Source of the DNA: Streptomyces parvus
Lineage (GTDB): Bacteria > Actinomycetota > Actinomycetes > Streptomycetales > Streptomycetaceae
DNA: 64,000 nt
Assembly: GCF_032121415.1 (NCBI RefSeq)
Contig: NZ_CP135079.1
Coordinates: 5,890,001 to 5,954,000, forward strand
Reading direction: 5' to 3'
Below the pieces are notes generated by a model. The model saw only the letters and a program-made list of their open reading frames with translations. It was not told the DNA's origin and ran no database searches. The number at the start of each line of letters is the position of its first letter. Position 1 is the stretch's first letter. Shown here in pieces: positions 34,069-42,739 of the stretch. The translations under genes were made by a program, and so were the position numbers.

Positions 34069-35913
34069 ATGTTCACCACCCGGCCCACCCTCCAAGGCAC
34101 CTTCGGCATGGTGTCCTCCACCCACTGGCTGGCCTCCCAGTCCGCGATGGCGGTCCTGGAGGAGGGCGGCAACGCCTACGACGCCGCCGTCGCCGCCGGA
34201 TTCGTCCTCCACGTCGTCGAGCCGCATCTCAACGGCCCGGCCGGCGAGGTCCCGATGATCCTGGCAGGCGCGGACGGGGAGGTGAGCGTCCTGTGCGGGC
34301 AGGGCCCTGCCCCCGCCGCGGCCACCGTCGCCCACTACCGCTCCCTCGGTCTGGGTCTCGTCCCCGGCACCGGGCCGCTGGCCGCCGCCGTCCCCGGCGC
34401 TTTCGACGCCTGGATGCTGCTCCTGCGCGACTACGGCACCAAGGACCTGGCCGAGGTGCTGCGCCATGCGATCGAATACGCCGAGAGCGGCCACGCCCCC
34501 GTCGAGCGGGTCGGCGAGACCGTGGAGGCCGTGCGCGGACTCTTCGAGACCGAGTGGACCACCTCCGCCGCTGTCTACCTCCCCGGCGGCCGCTCCCCGC
34601 GCCCCGGCGAACTGTTCCGCAACCCCGCCCTGGCCGCGACCTGGCGACGTCTGATCGCCGAGTCGGCACAGAGCGGGGGAGCGGACCGCACCTCCCGGAT
34701 CGAGGCCGCCCGCAGGATCTGGCGCGAAGGGTTCGTCGCCGAGGCCCTCGTACGGCAGGCGGCGGTCCCCACCCCGGACACCAGCGGCGAGCGGCACACC
34801 GGCACGCTCACCGCCGCCGACCTGGCCGGCTGGTCCGCGTCGTACGAAGCCCCCGCCACGTACGACTGGAACGGCTGGACGCTGGCCAAGGCGGGCGGCT
34901 GGAGCCAGGGGCCCGCCTTCCTCCAGCAGATGGCGCTGCTCCCGGACGAGCTGCCGGCGCACGGCTCCGCCGACTACGTCCACCTGCTCGTCGAGGGCTG
35001 CAAGCTCGCCATGGCCGACCGTGAGGCCTGGTACGGGGACGCCGCCGACGTGCCCCTGGGAGACCTGCTCTCCGACTCGTACAACAACCACCGCCGCGCG
35101 CTGATCACGGACACCGCGTCCACCGAACTGCGTCCCGGCAGCCCCGGCGGCCGTACCCCGCTTCTCTCCGCCCATGTCCGCGCGGTCGCCGCCGGGAAGC
35201 CGGGCGCGGACGGCCCAGGCTCCCTCCCGGCGCCCGGCGCGGGTGAGCCGACCATGGCGCGCGGCGCACGCCCCGGGGCCGACGAGCTGGTCGGCCCCGA
35301 CGGCGCCACCCGGGGCGACACCTGCCATCTGGATGTCGTCGACCGGTGGGGCAACATGGTCTCCGCCACGCCCAGCGGCGGCTGGCTCCAGTCCAACCCG
35401 GTCGTGCCCGAGCTGGGCTTCCCGCTGGGCACCCGGCTCCAGATGGCCTGGCTGGACGAAGGACTGCCCAACTCCCTGACGCCGGGCCGCCGCCCCCGCA
35501 CGACCCTCACGCCCTCCCTCGCCCTGCGCGACGGCGTGCCCGTGATGGCGTTCGGCACGCCCGGCGGCGACCAGCAGGACCAGTGGCAGGTGCACTTCTT
35601 CCTCGCCGTCGCCCGGCGCGCCCCGGTGCGCGGCGGGCTCGACCTCCAGGGCGCGATCGACGAGCCGAACTGGCACAACGACAGCTTCCCCGGCTCCTTC
35701 CATCCGCGCGCGATGCACCCCGGCAGCGTCACCGTGGAGGGCCGCATGGATCCCGGCGTGGTCGCGGAACTGCGCCGCCGGGGCCACGACGTCACGGTCG
35801 GTGAACCCTGGTCGGAGGGGAGGCTGTGCGCCGTGGCCCGGGACCCCGAGACCGGCATCCTGTCCGCCGCCGCCAATCCGCGCGGCATGCAGGGGTACGC
35901 CGTCGGCCGCTGA
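34069..35913 (+). CDS. Gamma-glutamyltransferase family protein
   Basis: A 614-residue N-terminal-nucleophile hydrolase. The autoprocessing Thr lies in GDTCHLDVVDRWGNMVSATPS, and GNAYDAAVAAGFVLHVVEPH marks the large subunit. No signal peptide is clear, so it may be cytosolic. Proposed start ATG 34069 after GAGAG; in-frame ATGs at 34057 and 34039 are alternatives. It would hydrolyse or transfer gamma-glutamyl groups. Probably outside the cluster. Confidence 0.85.
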   Translation: MFTTRPTLQGTFGMVSSTHWLASQSAMAVLEEGGNAYDAAVAAGFVLHVVEPHLNGPAGEVPMILAGADGEVSVLCGQGPAPAAATVAHYRSLGLGLVPGTGPLAAAVPGAFDAWMLLLRDYGTKDLAEVLRHAIEYAESGHAPVERVGETVEAVRGLFETEWTTSAAVYLPGGRSPRPGELFRNPALAATWRRLIAESAQSGGADRTSRIEAARRIWREGFVAEALVRQAAVPTPDTSGERHTGTLTAADLAGWSASYEAPATYDWNGWTLAKAGGWSQGPAFLQQMALLPDELPAHGSADYVHLLVEGCKLAMADREAWYGDAADVPLGDLLSDSYNNHRRALITDTASTELRPGSPGGRTPLLSAHVRAVAAGKPGADGPGSLPAPGAGEPTMARGARPGADELVGPDGATRGDTCHLDVVDRWGNMVSATPSGGWLQSNPVVPELGFPLGTRLQMAWLDEGLPNSLTPGRRPRTTLTPSLALRDGVPVMAFGTPGGDQQDQWQVHFFLAVARRAPVRGGLDLQGAIDEPNWHNDSFPGSFHPRAMHPGSVTVEGRMDPGVVAELRRRGHDVTVGEPWSEGRLCAVARDPETGILSAAANPRGMQGYAVGR

Positions 35914-36044
35914 GCCGCCCTGTACGCCCGGCGCTGCTGACCCACGTCGCACGACGGTGCCGCACAGCGCCTTCGCACCCCGCTGACCAGCGCCTTCGAC
36001 CGCCCGGCGGCCGTCTCACCGGGCGACCGTGATTGGGTGGAGCC

Positions 36045-36890
36045 ATGATCGATGACTTCCTGTACGGGACCGCCGGTGACACCGGACCGCTGGCCGAGGT
36101 CGAGGCCGCCGTGCGCGCCGCCGCCGCGGCCGAGATCGTGCCCCGGCACCGGAAGCTCGCCGCCCACGAGATCATCGAGAAGAGCGGGCCGCACGATCTG
36201 GTCACCGCCGCCGACCGGCTGGCCGAGGAACACCTCACCGCAGCCCTCACCGAGCTGCTGCCCGGCTCGGTCGTCGTCGGAGAGGAATCCGTCCACGACG
36301 ACCCGGCGGTCTACGACGCCCTCGGCGGCGACGCCCCCGTCTGGATCGTCGACCCGGTCGACGGCACCCGCCAGTTCGTCCGCGGGGAGGCCGGTTTCTG
36401 CACCCTGGTCGCCCTCGCCCAGCACGGCGAGGTCCACGCCTCCTGGACGTACGCACCGATCCTGGGTGAGATGGCCGTCGCCGTACGCGGCCGGGGCGCC
36501 ACGCTCAACGGCACCCCGATACGCGCCGGTGCCCCCGCCCCCGGCGCCGTACTGAACGTGGCGATGTCCCACCCCGACTACACCACCGACGCCCAGAAGC
36601 GGGCGCTGCTCGGCCTGCGCGCCGAGGGCATCGCGGCCCGGCCCTGCGGCTCGGCGGGCCTGGAGTACCTCGCGGTGGCGCGCGGGGAGCTGGACGCCAC
36701 CGCGTTCAACTGGGAGTACGCCTGGGACCACGCGGCCGGACTGCTCCTGGTCACCGAGGCCGGCGGCGCGCAGTCGACCCTGGCGGGCGTCCCGTTCCGG
36801 ATCGCGGGCGGCAACGACCTGCCGTTCACGGCGGCGCGCGACGAGGCCACCGCCGAACGGATCCTGACGGCGTTGCGGACGGGCGGCTGA
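36045..36890 (+). CDS. Inositol-monophosphatase-family phosphatase (second copy)
   Basis: A 281-residue phosphatase with EES at the first metal site, WIVDPVDGTRQF and the NWEYAWDHAAGLLL segment. ATG 36045 follows GGTGGAG. It is clearly different from the cluster copy at 26097-26912 and has no cyclitol genes beside it, so a housekeeping role on inositol, histidinol or fructose-bisphosphate type substrates is likely. Confidence 0.85.
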   Translation: MIDDFLYGTAGDTGPLAEVEAAVRAAAAAEIVPRHRKLAAHEIIEKSGPHDLVTAADRLAEEHLTAALTELLPGSVVVGEESVHDDPAVYDALGGDAPVWIVDPVDGTRQFVRGEAGFCTLVALAQHGEVHASWTYAPILGEMAVAVRGRGATLNGTPIRAGAPAPGAVLNVAMSHPDYTTDAQKRALLGLRAEGIAARPCGSAGLEYLAVARGELDATAFNWEYAWDHAAGLLLVTEAGGAQSTLAGVPFRIAGGNDLPFTAARDEATAERILTALRTGG

Positions 36891-37061
36891 CGGAGCCGGG
36901 TGCCGGGTCGGCGGCGGCGGGGCCGGGCCGCAGGCGAGACCTCGGCCGTCGCCGAGGACCCCGGGCCCGCCGCCACGCGGATCAGCGGGGTCCGCGTCCG
37001 CGCTGTCGGTGGGGCCGCATACCCTGGGAGTCCGACTGCCGGCCGACGAAGGAGTCCCAAG

Positions 37062-38480
37062 GTGCCGTCGATGCTCGATGCGGTCGTGGTGGGCGCCGGG
37101 CCCAACGGACTGACCGCCGCGGCCGAACTGGCCCGCCGGGGCTTGTCCGTGGAGGTCCACGAGGCGCACGACACCGTCGGCGGAGGCGCGCGCACCGAGG
37201 AGCTGACCCTTCCGGGGTTCCGGCACGACCCGTGTTCCGCCGTGCACCCCCTCGGGATCGGCTCGCCCGCGTTCCGGGCGATGCCCCTGGAGCAGCACGG
37301 CCTGGAATGGCTGCACCCCGAGGTCTGCCTCGCCCACCCCTTCCCCGACGGCACGGCCGCCGCCCTCACCCGCTCCGTCGGCGAGAGCGCCATGACGCTG
37401 GGGGCCGCCGACGCCGGCGCCTACCGCCGCCTCATGGCCCCCTTCCTCGGCCGCTGGGACACCCTCGCCGCCGACTTCCTGCGCACCCCCTGGGAGAGCC
37501 TGCCCCGCGACCCGTACCGGCTGGCCCGCTTCGGTCTGCTCGGCCTCCAGCCCGCCACCTGGGTCTCCCGGCGCTTCCAGGGCGAGAAGGCCCGCGGCCT
37601 CTTCGCCGGACTCGCCGCCCACGCCATTGCTCCCACCAGCGGCTTCGCCACCTCGGCCATCGCCCTCGTCTTCGCGCTCGCCGCCCACGAGAACGGCTGG
37701 CCGGTGCCGCGAGGCGGCTCCCAGGCCATCTCCGACGCCCTCGCCTCCCTCCTCCGGGAACACGGCGGCACGATCCGCACCGGCAGCGAGGTCAAGCGGC
37801 TGGACGAACTGCCGCCCGCCCGCGCCTACATCTTCGACACCTCGCCCTCGGCCCTCGCCCGTATCGCCGGACTCGGCAGCGCCTACCACCGCTACCGCTA
37901 CGGCGCCTCCGCCTTCAAGATCGACTACGCGCTGTCCGGCCCCGTCCCCTGGACCGCGCCCGAGGCCCGCCGCGCGGGCACCGTCCACATCGGCCCCACC
38001 GCCACCGCCATCGACGCGGCACTGAAGGCGGCCGTCGACGGCCGCGACCCCAGCGCCCCCTTCCTCATCACGGCCCAGCCCACCCTGACCGACCCCTCCC
38101 GGGCCCCCGAGGGACGCCATGTCTTCTGGGTGTACGGACATGTCCCGGCGGGCTGGGAGGGCGACGCCACCGACGTCATCGAACGCCAACTGGAGCGCTT
38201 CGCCCCGGGGTTCCGTGATCTGGTCCTCGCCCGCGCGGTCGCCGGACCGCCCGAACTCGCCGCGCGCAACGCCAATTACATCGGCGGCGACATCGCCTGC
38301 GGAGCCTTCGCCGGTCTCCAGACCCTGATCCGCCCCAAGCTCGCCCGCGTCCCGTACGCCACCGCGCACCCCGCGGTCTTCCTCTGCTCCTCGGCCACCC
38401 CGCCCGGGCCGGGGGTGCACGGCATGTCCGGCCACCACGCCGCCAAGGCCGTATGGCGGCGGCTGCGGGCGGCCTCCTGA
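37062..38480 (+). CDS. Phytoene-desaturase-like FAD/NAD(P) oxidoreductase
   Basis: A 472-residue flavoprotein with the dinucleotide motif VVGAGPNGLTAA and the following GGGARTEEL segment, as in the carotenoid-desaturase/retinol-saturase superfamily. The C-terminal GVHGMSGHHAAKAV closes the FAD domain. GTG 37062 is 7 bases after GAAGGAG. No carotenoid genes are adjacent, so the substrate is unknown. Confidence 0.85.
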   Translation: MPSMLDAVVVGAGPNGLTAAAELARRGLSVEVHEAHDTVGGGARTEELTLPGFRHDPCSAVHPLGIGSPAFRAMPLEQHGLEWLHPEVCLAHPFPDGTAAALTRSVGESAMTLGAADAGAYRRLMAPFLGRWDTLAADFLRTPWESLPRDPYRLARFGLLGLQPATWVSRRFQGEKARGLFAGLAAHAIAPTSGFATSAIALVFALAAHENGWPVPRGGSQAISDALASLLREHGGTIRTGSEVKRLDELPPARAYIFDTSPSALARIAGLGSAYHRYRYGASAFKIDYALSGPVPWTAPEARRAGTVHIGPTATAIDAALKAAVDGRDPSAPFLITAQPTLTDPSRAPEGRHVFWVYGHVPAGWEGDATDVIERQLERFAPGFRDLVLARAVAGPPELAARNANYIGGDIACGAFAGLQTLIRPKLARVPYATAHPAVFLCSSATPPGPGVHGMSGHHAAKAVWRRLRAAS

Positions 38481-38581
38481 AGCGGCCGCCCGGCCCCGCG
38501 GGAGGGAGCGCGCCTCGCCTCCGCCCGACGGGTCGCCCCGACCGGGCGGCGGAGGCCCCCGGCGCGCGGCATGATGTCCGC

Positions 38582-39118
38582 ATGAGCACCTCTGTCTCTC
38601 CCGCCGTACGTCTGGTCCGCGGCGACATCACCGACCAGTCCGTCGACGTCATCGTCAACGCGGCGAACTCCTCGCTGCTCGGCGGCGGCGGAGTCGACGG
38701 CGCCATCCACCGGCGCGGCGGACCCGACATCCTCGCCGCCTGCCGTGAACTGCGCGCCTCGCAGTACGGAAAGGGGCTGCCCACCGGGAAGGCCGTCGCC
38801 ACGGCCGCCGGACGCCTCGACGCGCGGTGGATCGTGCACACGGTCGGCCCGGTCTTCTCCGGCGCCCAGGACCGCTCCGCCCTGCTCGCCTCCTGCTACC
38901 GCGAATCCCTGCGCCTGGCCGCCGAGTTGGGGGCCAAGTCCATCGCGTTCCCGGCGATCTCCACCGGCATCTACGGCTGGCCGATGGACGACGGGGCCCG
39001 GATCGCGGTGCGCACGGTCCTGGCGGAGACCGTGGAGCCGGTCGAGGACGTGCGCTTCGTGCTCTTCGACGCGCACGCGTACGTGGAGTTCGAGGAAGTC
39101 CTCGCGATGCGCGGCTGA
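38582..39118 (+). CDS. Macrodomain O-acetyl-ADP-ribose deacetylase
   Basis: A 178-residue macrodomain with GDITDQSVDVIVNAANSSL, GGGGVDGAIH and ISTGIYGWP, the ADP-ribose-binding loops of the YmdB/AF1521 type. It would deacetylate O-acetyl-ADP-ribose or remove ADP-ribose from proteins. It sits directly before two alkylation-repair genes on the same strand, about 110 bases away, so linked expression is possible. Confidence 0.9.
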   Translation: MSTSVSPAVRLVRGDITDQSVDVIVNAANSSLLGGGGVDGAIHRRGGPDILAACRELRASQYGKGLPTGKAVATAAGRLDARWIVHTVGPVFSGAQDRSALLASCYRESLRLAAELGAKSIAFPAISTGIYGWPMDDGARIAVRTVLAETVEPVEDVRFVLFDAHAYVEFEEVLAMRG

Positions 39119-39232
39119 GAGCGCGCTCGCCGCGAGGGCGGTCCAGCGGTCGTACGGCTGCCGGACGTCCGCCTGACCTCCGTGTCGGATTTCCGCCAGC
39201 CAAGCCCCTGACCGGTGAACCATCCTGGAACC

Positions 39233-40705
39233 ATGCACACCGACACCGAGCGCTGCGTGCGGGCCGTCCGGTCGAAGGACGCCCGCTTCGACGGCTGGTT
39301 CTTCACCGCGGTCCTCACCACCCGGATCTACTGCCGCCCCAGCTGCCCCGTCGTGCCGCCCAAGACCCGCAACATGACCTTCTACCCGAGCGCCGCCGCC
39401 TGCCAGCAGGCCGGATTCCGGGCCTGCAAGCGGTGCCGCCCCGACACCAGCCCCGGGTCCCCGGAGTGGAACGCCCGTGCCGACTCGGTCGCCCGCGCCA
39501 TGCGCCTCATCCGGGACGGGGTCGTCGACCGCGAGGGCGTACCCGGGCTCGCCGCCCGGCTCGGCTACTCCGCCCGCCAGATCGAACGCCAGCTGCTGGC
39601 CGAGCTGGGCGCCGGACCGCTGGCCCTGGCCCGCGCCCAGCGGGCACAGACGGCCCGCCTCCTCATCGAGACCACCGACCTGCCCATGGCCCAGGTGGCG
39701 TTCGCCGCCGGCTTCTCCTCGATCCGCACCTTCAACGAGACGGTCCGCGAGGTCTTCGCCCTGGCCCCCGGCGACCTGCGCGCCCGCGCCGCCCGGGGCC
39801 CGCGGACCACCGCCGTACCCGGCGTCATCGCGCTCCGACTGCCCTACCGGGCCCCGCTCAACCCCAGCAACCTCTTCGGCCACCTCGCCGCGACCGCGGT
39901 CCCCGGCGTCGAGGAGTGGCGCGACGGAGCGTACCGGCGCACGCTGACCCTCCCGTACGGGCACGGCGTCGTCGCCCTGACCCCGAAGCCCGACCACATC
40001 GCCTGCCGGCTCTCCCTCACCGACCCCCGCGACCTCACCCGGGCCATCAGCCGCTGCCGCTGGCTCCTCGACCTGGACGCGGACCCGGTCGCCGTCGACG
40101 CCCAGCTGCGCACCGACCCGCTGCTGGCCCCGCTGGTCGACGCGGGCCCCGGCCGCCGGGTGCCGCGCACCGTGGACGGCGCGGAGTTCGCCGTACGCGC
40201 GGTGCTCGGCCAGCAGGTCTCCACCGCCGCCGCCCGCACCCACGCGGCCCGGCTGGTCACCGCCCACGGCGTCCCGCTCGACGACCCCGAGGGCGGGCTC
40301 ACCCACCTCTTCCCGACCCCCGGGGCGCTGGCGGACCTCGACCCGGAGACCCTCGCGCTGCCGCGGACCCGCCGCACCACCCTCACCACGCTCGTCGCCG
40401 CCCTCGCGGAGGACCGGCTGCGGCTCGACACCGACGCCGACTGGGACCAGGCCCGCGCCGAGCTGGCCGCGCTGCCCGGCTTCGGCCCCTGGACCGTCGA
40501 GTCCATCGCCATGCGGTCACTCGGCGACCCCGACGCCTTCCTCCCCACCGACCTCGGTATCCGCCGCGCCGCCGAACGGCTCGGCCTCCGGGCCACCCCC
40601 GCCGCCCTCACCGCACGGGCCGCCGACTGGCGCCCCTGGCGGGCGTACGCCGTGCAGTACCTCTGGACGGTGGACGACCACCCCATCAACCACCTGCCCG
40701 CCTGA
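39233..40705 (+). CDS. Ada-AlkA fusion: AraC-type regulator and 3-methyladenine glycosylase
   Basis: 490 residues with three parts: an Ada-like zinc/methyl-acceptor domain (residues 1-80, YCRPSCP and FRACKRCRPD), an AraC-type helix-turn-helix (85-190, SYSARQIERQL and AFAAGFSSIRTFNE), and an AlkA-like glycosylase domain with the helix-hairpin-helix LPGFGPWT and its Asp in DAFLPTDLG. It removes alkylated bases and probably controls its own expression. Start ATG 39233; GTG 39215 is an alternative. The next gene encodes the methyltransferase partner. Confidence 0.9.
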   Translation: MHTDTERCVRAVRSKDARFDGWFFTAVLTTRIYCRPSCPVVPPKTRNMTFYPSAAACQQAGFRACKRCRPDTSPGSPEWNARADSVARAMRLIRDGVVDREGVPGLAARLGYSARQIERQLLAELGAGPLALARAQRAQTARLLIETTDLPMAQVAFAAGFSSIRTFNETVREVFALAPGDLRARAARGPRTTAVPGVIALRLPYRAPLNPSNLFGHLAATAVPGVEEWRDGAYRRTLTLPYGHGVVALTPKPDHIACRLSLTDPRDLTRAISRCRWLLDLDADPVAVDAQLRTDPLLAPLVDAGPGRRVPRTVDGAEFAVRAVLGQQVSTAAARTHAARLVTAHGVPLDDPEGGLTHLFPTPGALADLDPETLALPRTRRTTLTTLVAALAEDRLRLDTDADWDQARAELAALPGFGPWTVESIAMRSLGDPDAFLPTDLGIRRAAERLGLRATPAALTARAADWRPWRAYAVQYLWTVDDHPINHLPA

Positions 40706-40718
40706 AGGAGGCCCTTCC

Positions 40719-41249
40719 ATGACCGGCGTGACCACCACGACCCCGGCCAAGCAGCACACGGTCGTCGACAGCCCCTACGGCCCGCTGACGCTCGTCGCCA
40801 CCGACGGCGTCCTGTCGGCCCTCTACATGACCGACCAGCGCCACCGTCCGCCCGAGGAGACCTTCGGCGTACCGGAGCCCGAGCCCTTCGGAGAGGTGGT
40901 CCGGCAGCTCGGCGAGTACTTCGCCGGAGACCGCACCGCCTTCGACCTCCCGATGAACCTGGCGGGCACCCCGTTCCAACGGAGCGTCTGGGCGGAGCTG
41001 CTGAAGATCCCGTACGGCGAGACCCGTACGTACGGCGAACTGGCCGAGGAGCTCGGCAAGCCGGGCGCCTCGCGGGCCGTCGGCCTGGCCAACGGCAAGA
41101 ACCCGGTCGGGATCATCGTCCCGTGCCACCGAGTGATCGGCGCCTCCGGGAGCCTCACCGGGTACGGCGGCGGCCTGGACCGCAAGCAGCGGCTGCTCGC
41201 CTTCGAGAACGGCGGGAGGCGGGAGGGCGGCGTTCAGGTGCTCTTCTGA
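40719..41249 (+). CDS. ogt: Methylated-DNA-protein cysteine methyltransferase
   Basis: 176 residues with the acceptor Cys136 in the invariant PCHRV motif, the GTPFQRSVW helix-turn-helix entry and the Arg-finger region GASRAVG. It directly repairs O6-methylguanine in a suicide reaction. It follows the Ada-AlkA gene by 13 bases, so the two form a repair operon. Confidence 0.93.
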   Translation: MTGVTTTTPAKQHTVVDSPYGPLTLVATDGVLSALYMTDQRHRPPEETFGVPEPEPFGEVVRQLGEYFAGDRTAFDLPMNLAGTPFQRSVWAELLKIPYGETRTYGELAEELGKPGASRAVGLANGKNPVGIIVPCHRVIGASGSLTGYGGGLDRKQRLLAFENGGRREGGVQVLF

Positions 41250-41266
41250 GACGGCGCTCTCTTCCG

Positions 41267-41322
41267 GGGCAGCGCGGGCCGGGGGAGTGCCGAAGCCGAC
41301 ACGCCCCCGGCCCGCGCTGCCC
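41267..41322. terminator. Bidirectional terminator between ogt and the GDT1-family gene
   Basis: Bases 41267-41285 and 41304-41322 are exact 19-bp complements around an 18-base loop that can pair further (GTG/CAC). It lies 17 bases after the ogt stop and 19 bases after the stop of the convergent gene. Confidence 0.85.
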
Positions 41323-41341
41323 AGCCGGTGCCCCGCACCGC

Positions 41342-41926
41342 TCAGCCGGTGAAGATCTCCACGGCCGTCCAGATGGCGAGGCCCAGCATGCAGAAGCCGC
41401 CGATGCGCTGCACGGTCTTCAGCGGTACGCGCTTCGCGATGAACTTCCCCGCCAGGAGCGCCAGTGCCGACACCGACATCAGGGCGGCGGCCGAACCGAT
41501 CGCCGTGGACCAGGTGCCGTTGCTCGCCGCGAGGTTGGCGGTGGTGATCTGCGTCAGATCGCCCCACTCACTGATGAAGACCGCCATGAACGCGGTCGAG
41601 TAGACCGGCCAGAAACCGGTCACCGTCTTCACCTCGGTCTCGTCGTCGTCGCCCCCGCCGCTGCCGCGCAGCAGGAGGAACGCGCCGAGCGCGAAGAGCG
41701 AGGCCGAGACGAGCTTGACGGTCCAGTCGGGCAGCAGCCCGATGAGGCTGCCCGCACCGACGGCGATGGCGACGTGCACGATGAACGCGGACGACGTGCC
41801 GAACCACACGTAGAGCGGGCGCATCCGCGTGCCCATGGCCAGCGAGGCGAACATCGTCTTGTCGGGGAGCTCCGCGAGGAAGATCAGCCCGAAGGCGGTG
41901 AGGATCGCCAGAAGGTCGAGATGCAT
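41342..41926 (-). CDS. GDT1/TMEM165-family (UPF0016) manganese exporter
   Basis: A 194-residue membrane protein with about six helices. The two family motifs are present: ELPDKT (near residue 19) and the mirrored EWGDLTQ in the second half, which form the cation path. Family members export Mn2+ or exchange Ca2+ and Mn2+. Control by an upstream yybP-ykoY riboswitch supports Mn2+. ATG 41926 is the start. Confidence 0.9.
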   Translation of the reverse strand: MHLDLLAILTAFGLIFLAELPDKTMFASLAMGTRMRPLYVWFGTSSAFIVHVAIAVGAGSLIGLLPDWTVKLVSASLFALGAFLLLRGSGGGDDDETEVKTVTGFWPVYSTAFMAVFISEWGDLTQITTANLAASNGTWSTAIGSAAALMSVSALALLAGKFIAKRVPLKTVQRIGGFCMLGLAIWTAVEIFTG

Positions 41927-42044
41927 TCCGGGTGGCTTTCTGTGCGAGCCGGGCCCCGGATCTTCGCGAAGCGCCGCACGGGCTTTTCGGAGGACCACTC
42001 GGCCCGGCATGACGGCAGCGCCCACAGGGCGTGGGTGTGTCATA

Positions 42045-42168
42045 CAGGACCGAAGGTCTCGCCCGCCCGGGAATCCCTCTCAGGATCCACGAGCCCGGCC
42101 ACCGGGAACCCGAAGGCTCCAGTGTGTCGACGACCGGTTTGCGGGGCTACTCCCCTTCGCAGCCGTCA
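42045..42168 (-). ncRNA. yybP-ykoY manganese riboswitch
   Basis: The - strand leader of the GDT1-family gene has GCGAAGGGGAGTAG (core at 42155-42147) and, about 90 bases later, GGCGAGACCTTCGGTC (42063-42048). These are the two conserved halves of the yybP-ykoY aptamer; CGAAGG and CCTTCG can pair as P1. A -10-like TATCGT sits at 42174-42169. This class binds Mn2+ and turns on exporters. Confidence 0.85.
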
Positions 42169-42303
42169 ACGATACCCCACCCGGCCCGGCGAGGGTGCTG
42201 GTGTTCGAACCGCGTACGCCTCGGTAGAGTCGTGGTGATCACCCGGACCGGCGGTGATCCTCGCCCGACACCTCACCCCTCTCCGCGACGGGAAGTGCCC
42301 CCG

Positions 42304-42711
42304 ATGAGCCGCCGCCCCCGCAAGAAGGACGTGCCCGCCCAGGGCGCCGGCCGCCCCACCGTCAGCGTCTGCCGGGGCTGCTGCTGCGGCACCGAGAAGA
42401 TCCCGGGCGTCGACCACGCGGCCCAGCTGGCCCGGCTGCGCTCCGGTCTGGAAGGCACCGCCACCGTACGGGCGGTCGAGTGCCTGGACGCCTGCGAGCA
42501 GGGCAACGTGATCGTCGTGCAGCCCTCCGCCGAGGGGCGCAGGGCCGGGGGCCGGCCCGTCTGGCTGGGCCTGGTCAACGACGAGCACGCCGAGCAGGAC
42601 ATCGTGACCTGGGCGGGGGCGGGCGGCCCGGGGCTCGCGGACGCCCCGGACATCCTCGACCTGTACGTCTTCAAGCCCTCGCGGCGGGTCTCGGCGGGCC
42701 TGGACGGCTGA
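42304..42711 (+). CDS. Thioredoxin-like [2Fe-2S] ferredoxin-type protein
   Basis: A 135-residue protein with a Cys cluster CRGCCCGTEK near residue 23 and a second pair in ECLDACEQGN, the pattern of small thioredoxin-fold [2Fe-2S] proteins such as cobalt-chelatase ferredoxins. No redox partner gene lies next to it. A possible TAGAGT -10 box at 42225-42230 would serve it. Confidence 0.7.
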   Translation: MSRRPRKKDVPAQGAGRPTVSVCRGCCCGTEKIPGVDHAAQLARLRSGLEGTATVRAVECLDACEQGNVIVVQPSAEGRRAGGRPVWLGLVNDEHAEQDIVTWAGAGGPGLADAPDILDLYVFKPSRRVSAGLDG

Positions 42712-42739
42712 GAGTCCCTTCCTGCCGGGGCTCGCTCCC

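Noticed and set aside
34974..38438. A 1,154-codon frame on the - strand.
   Set aside because: It lies opposite three well-recognised + strand genes and has a Gly/Arg-rich composition without any family motif.
36045..38480. Extending the biosynthetic cluster to the second inositol-phosphatase-like gene and the FAD oxidoreductase.
   Set aside because: They lie beyond phoX, a 688-base gap and a gamma-glutamyltransferase gene, and their neighbours are housekeeping genes.
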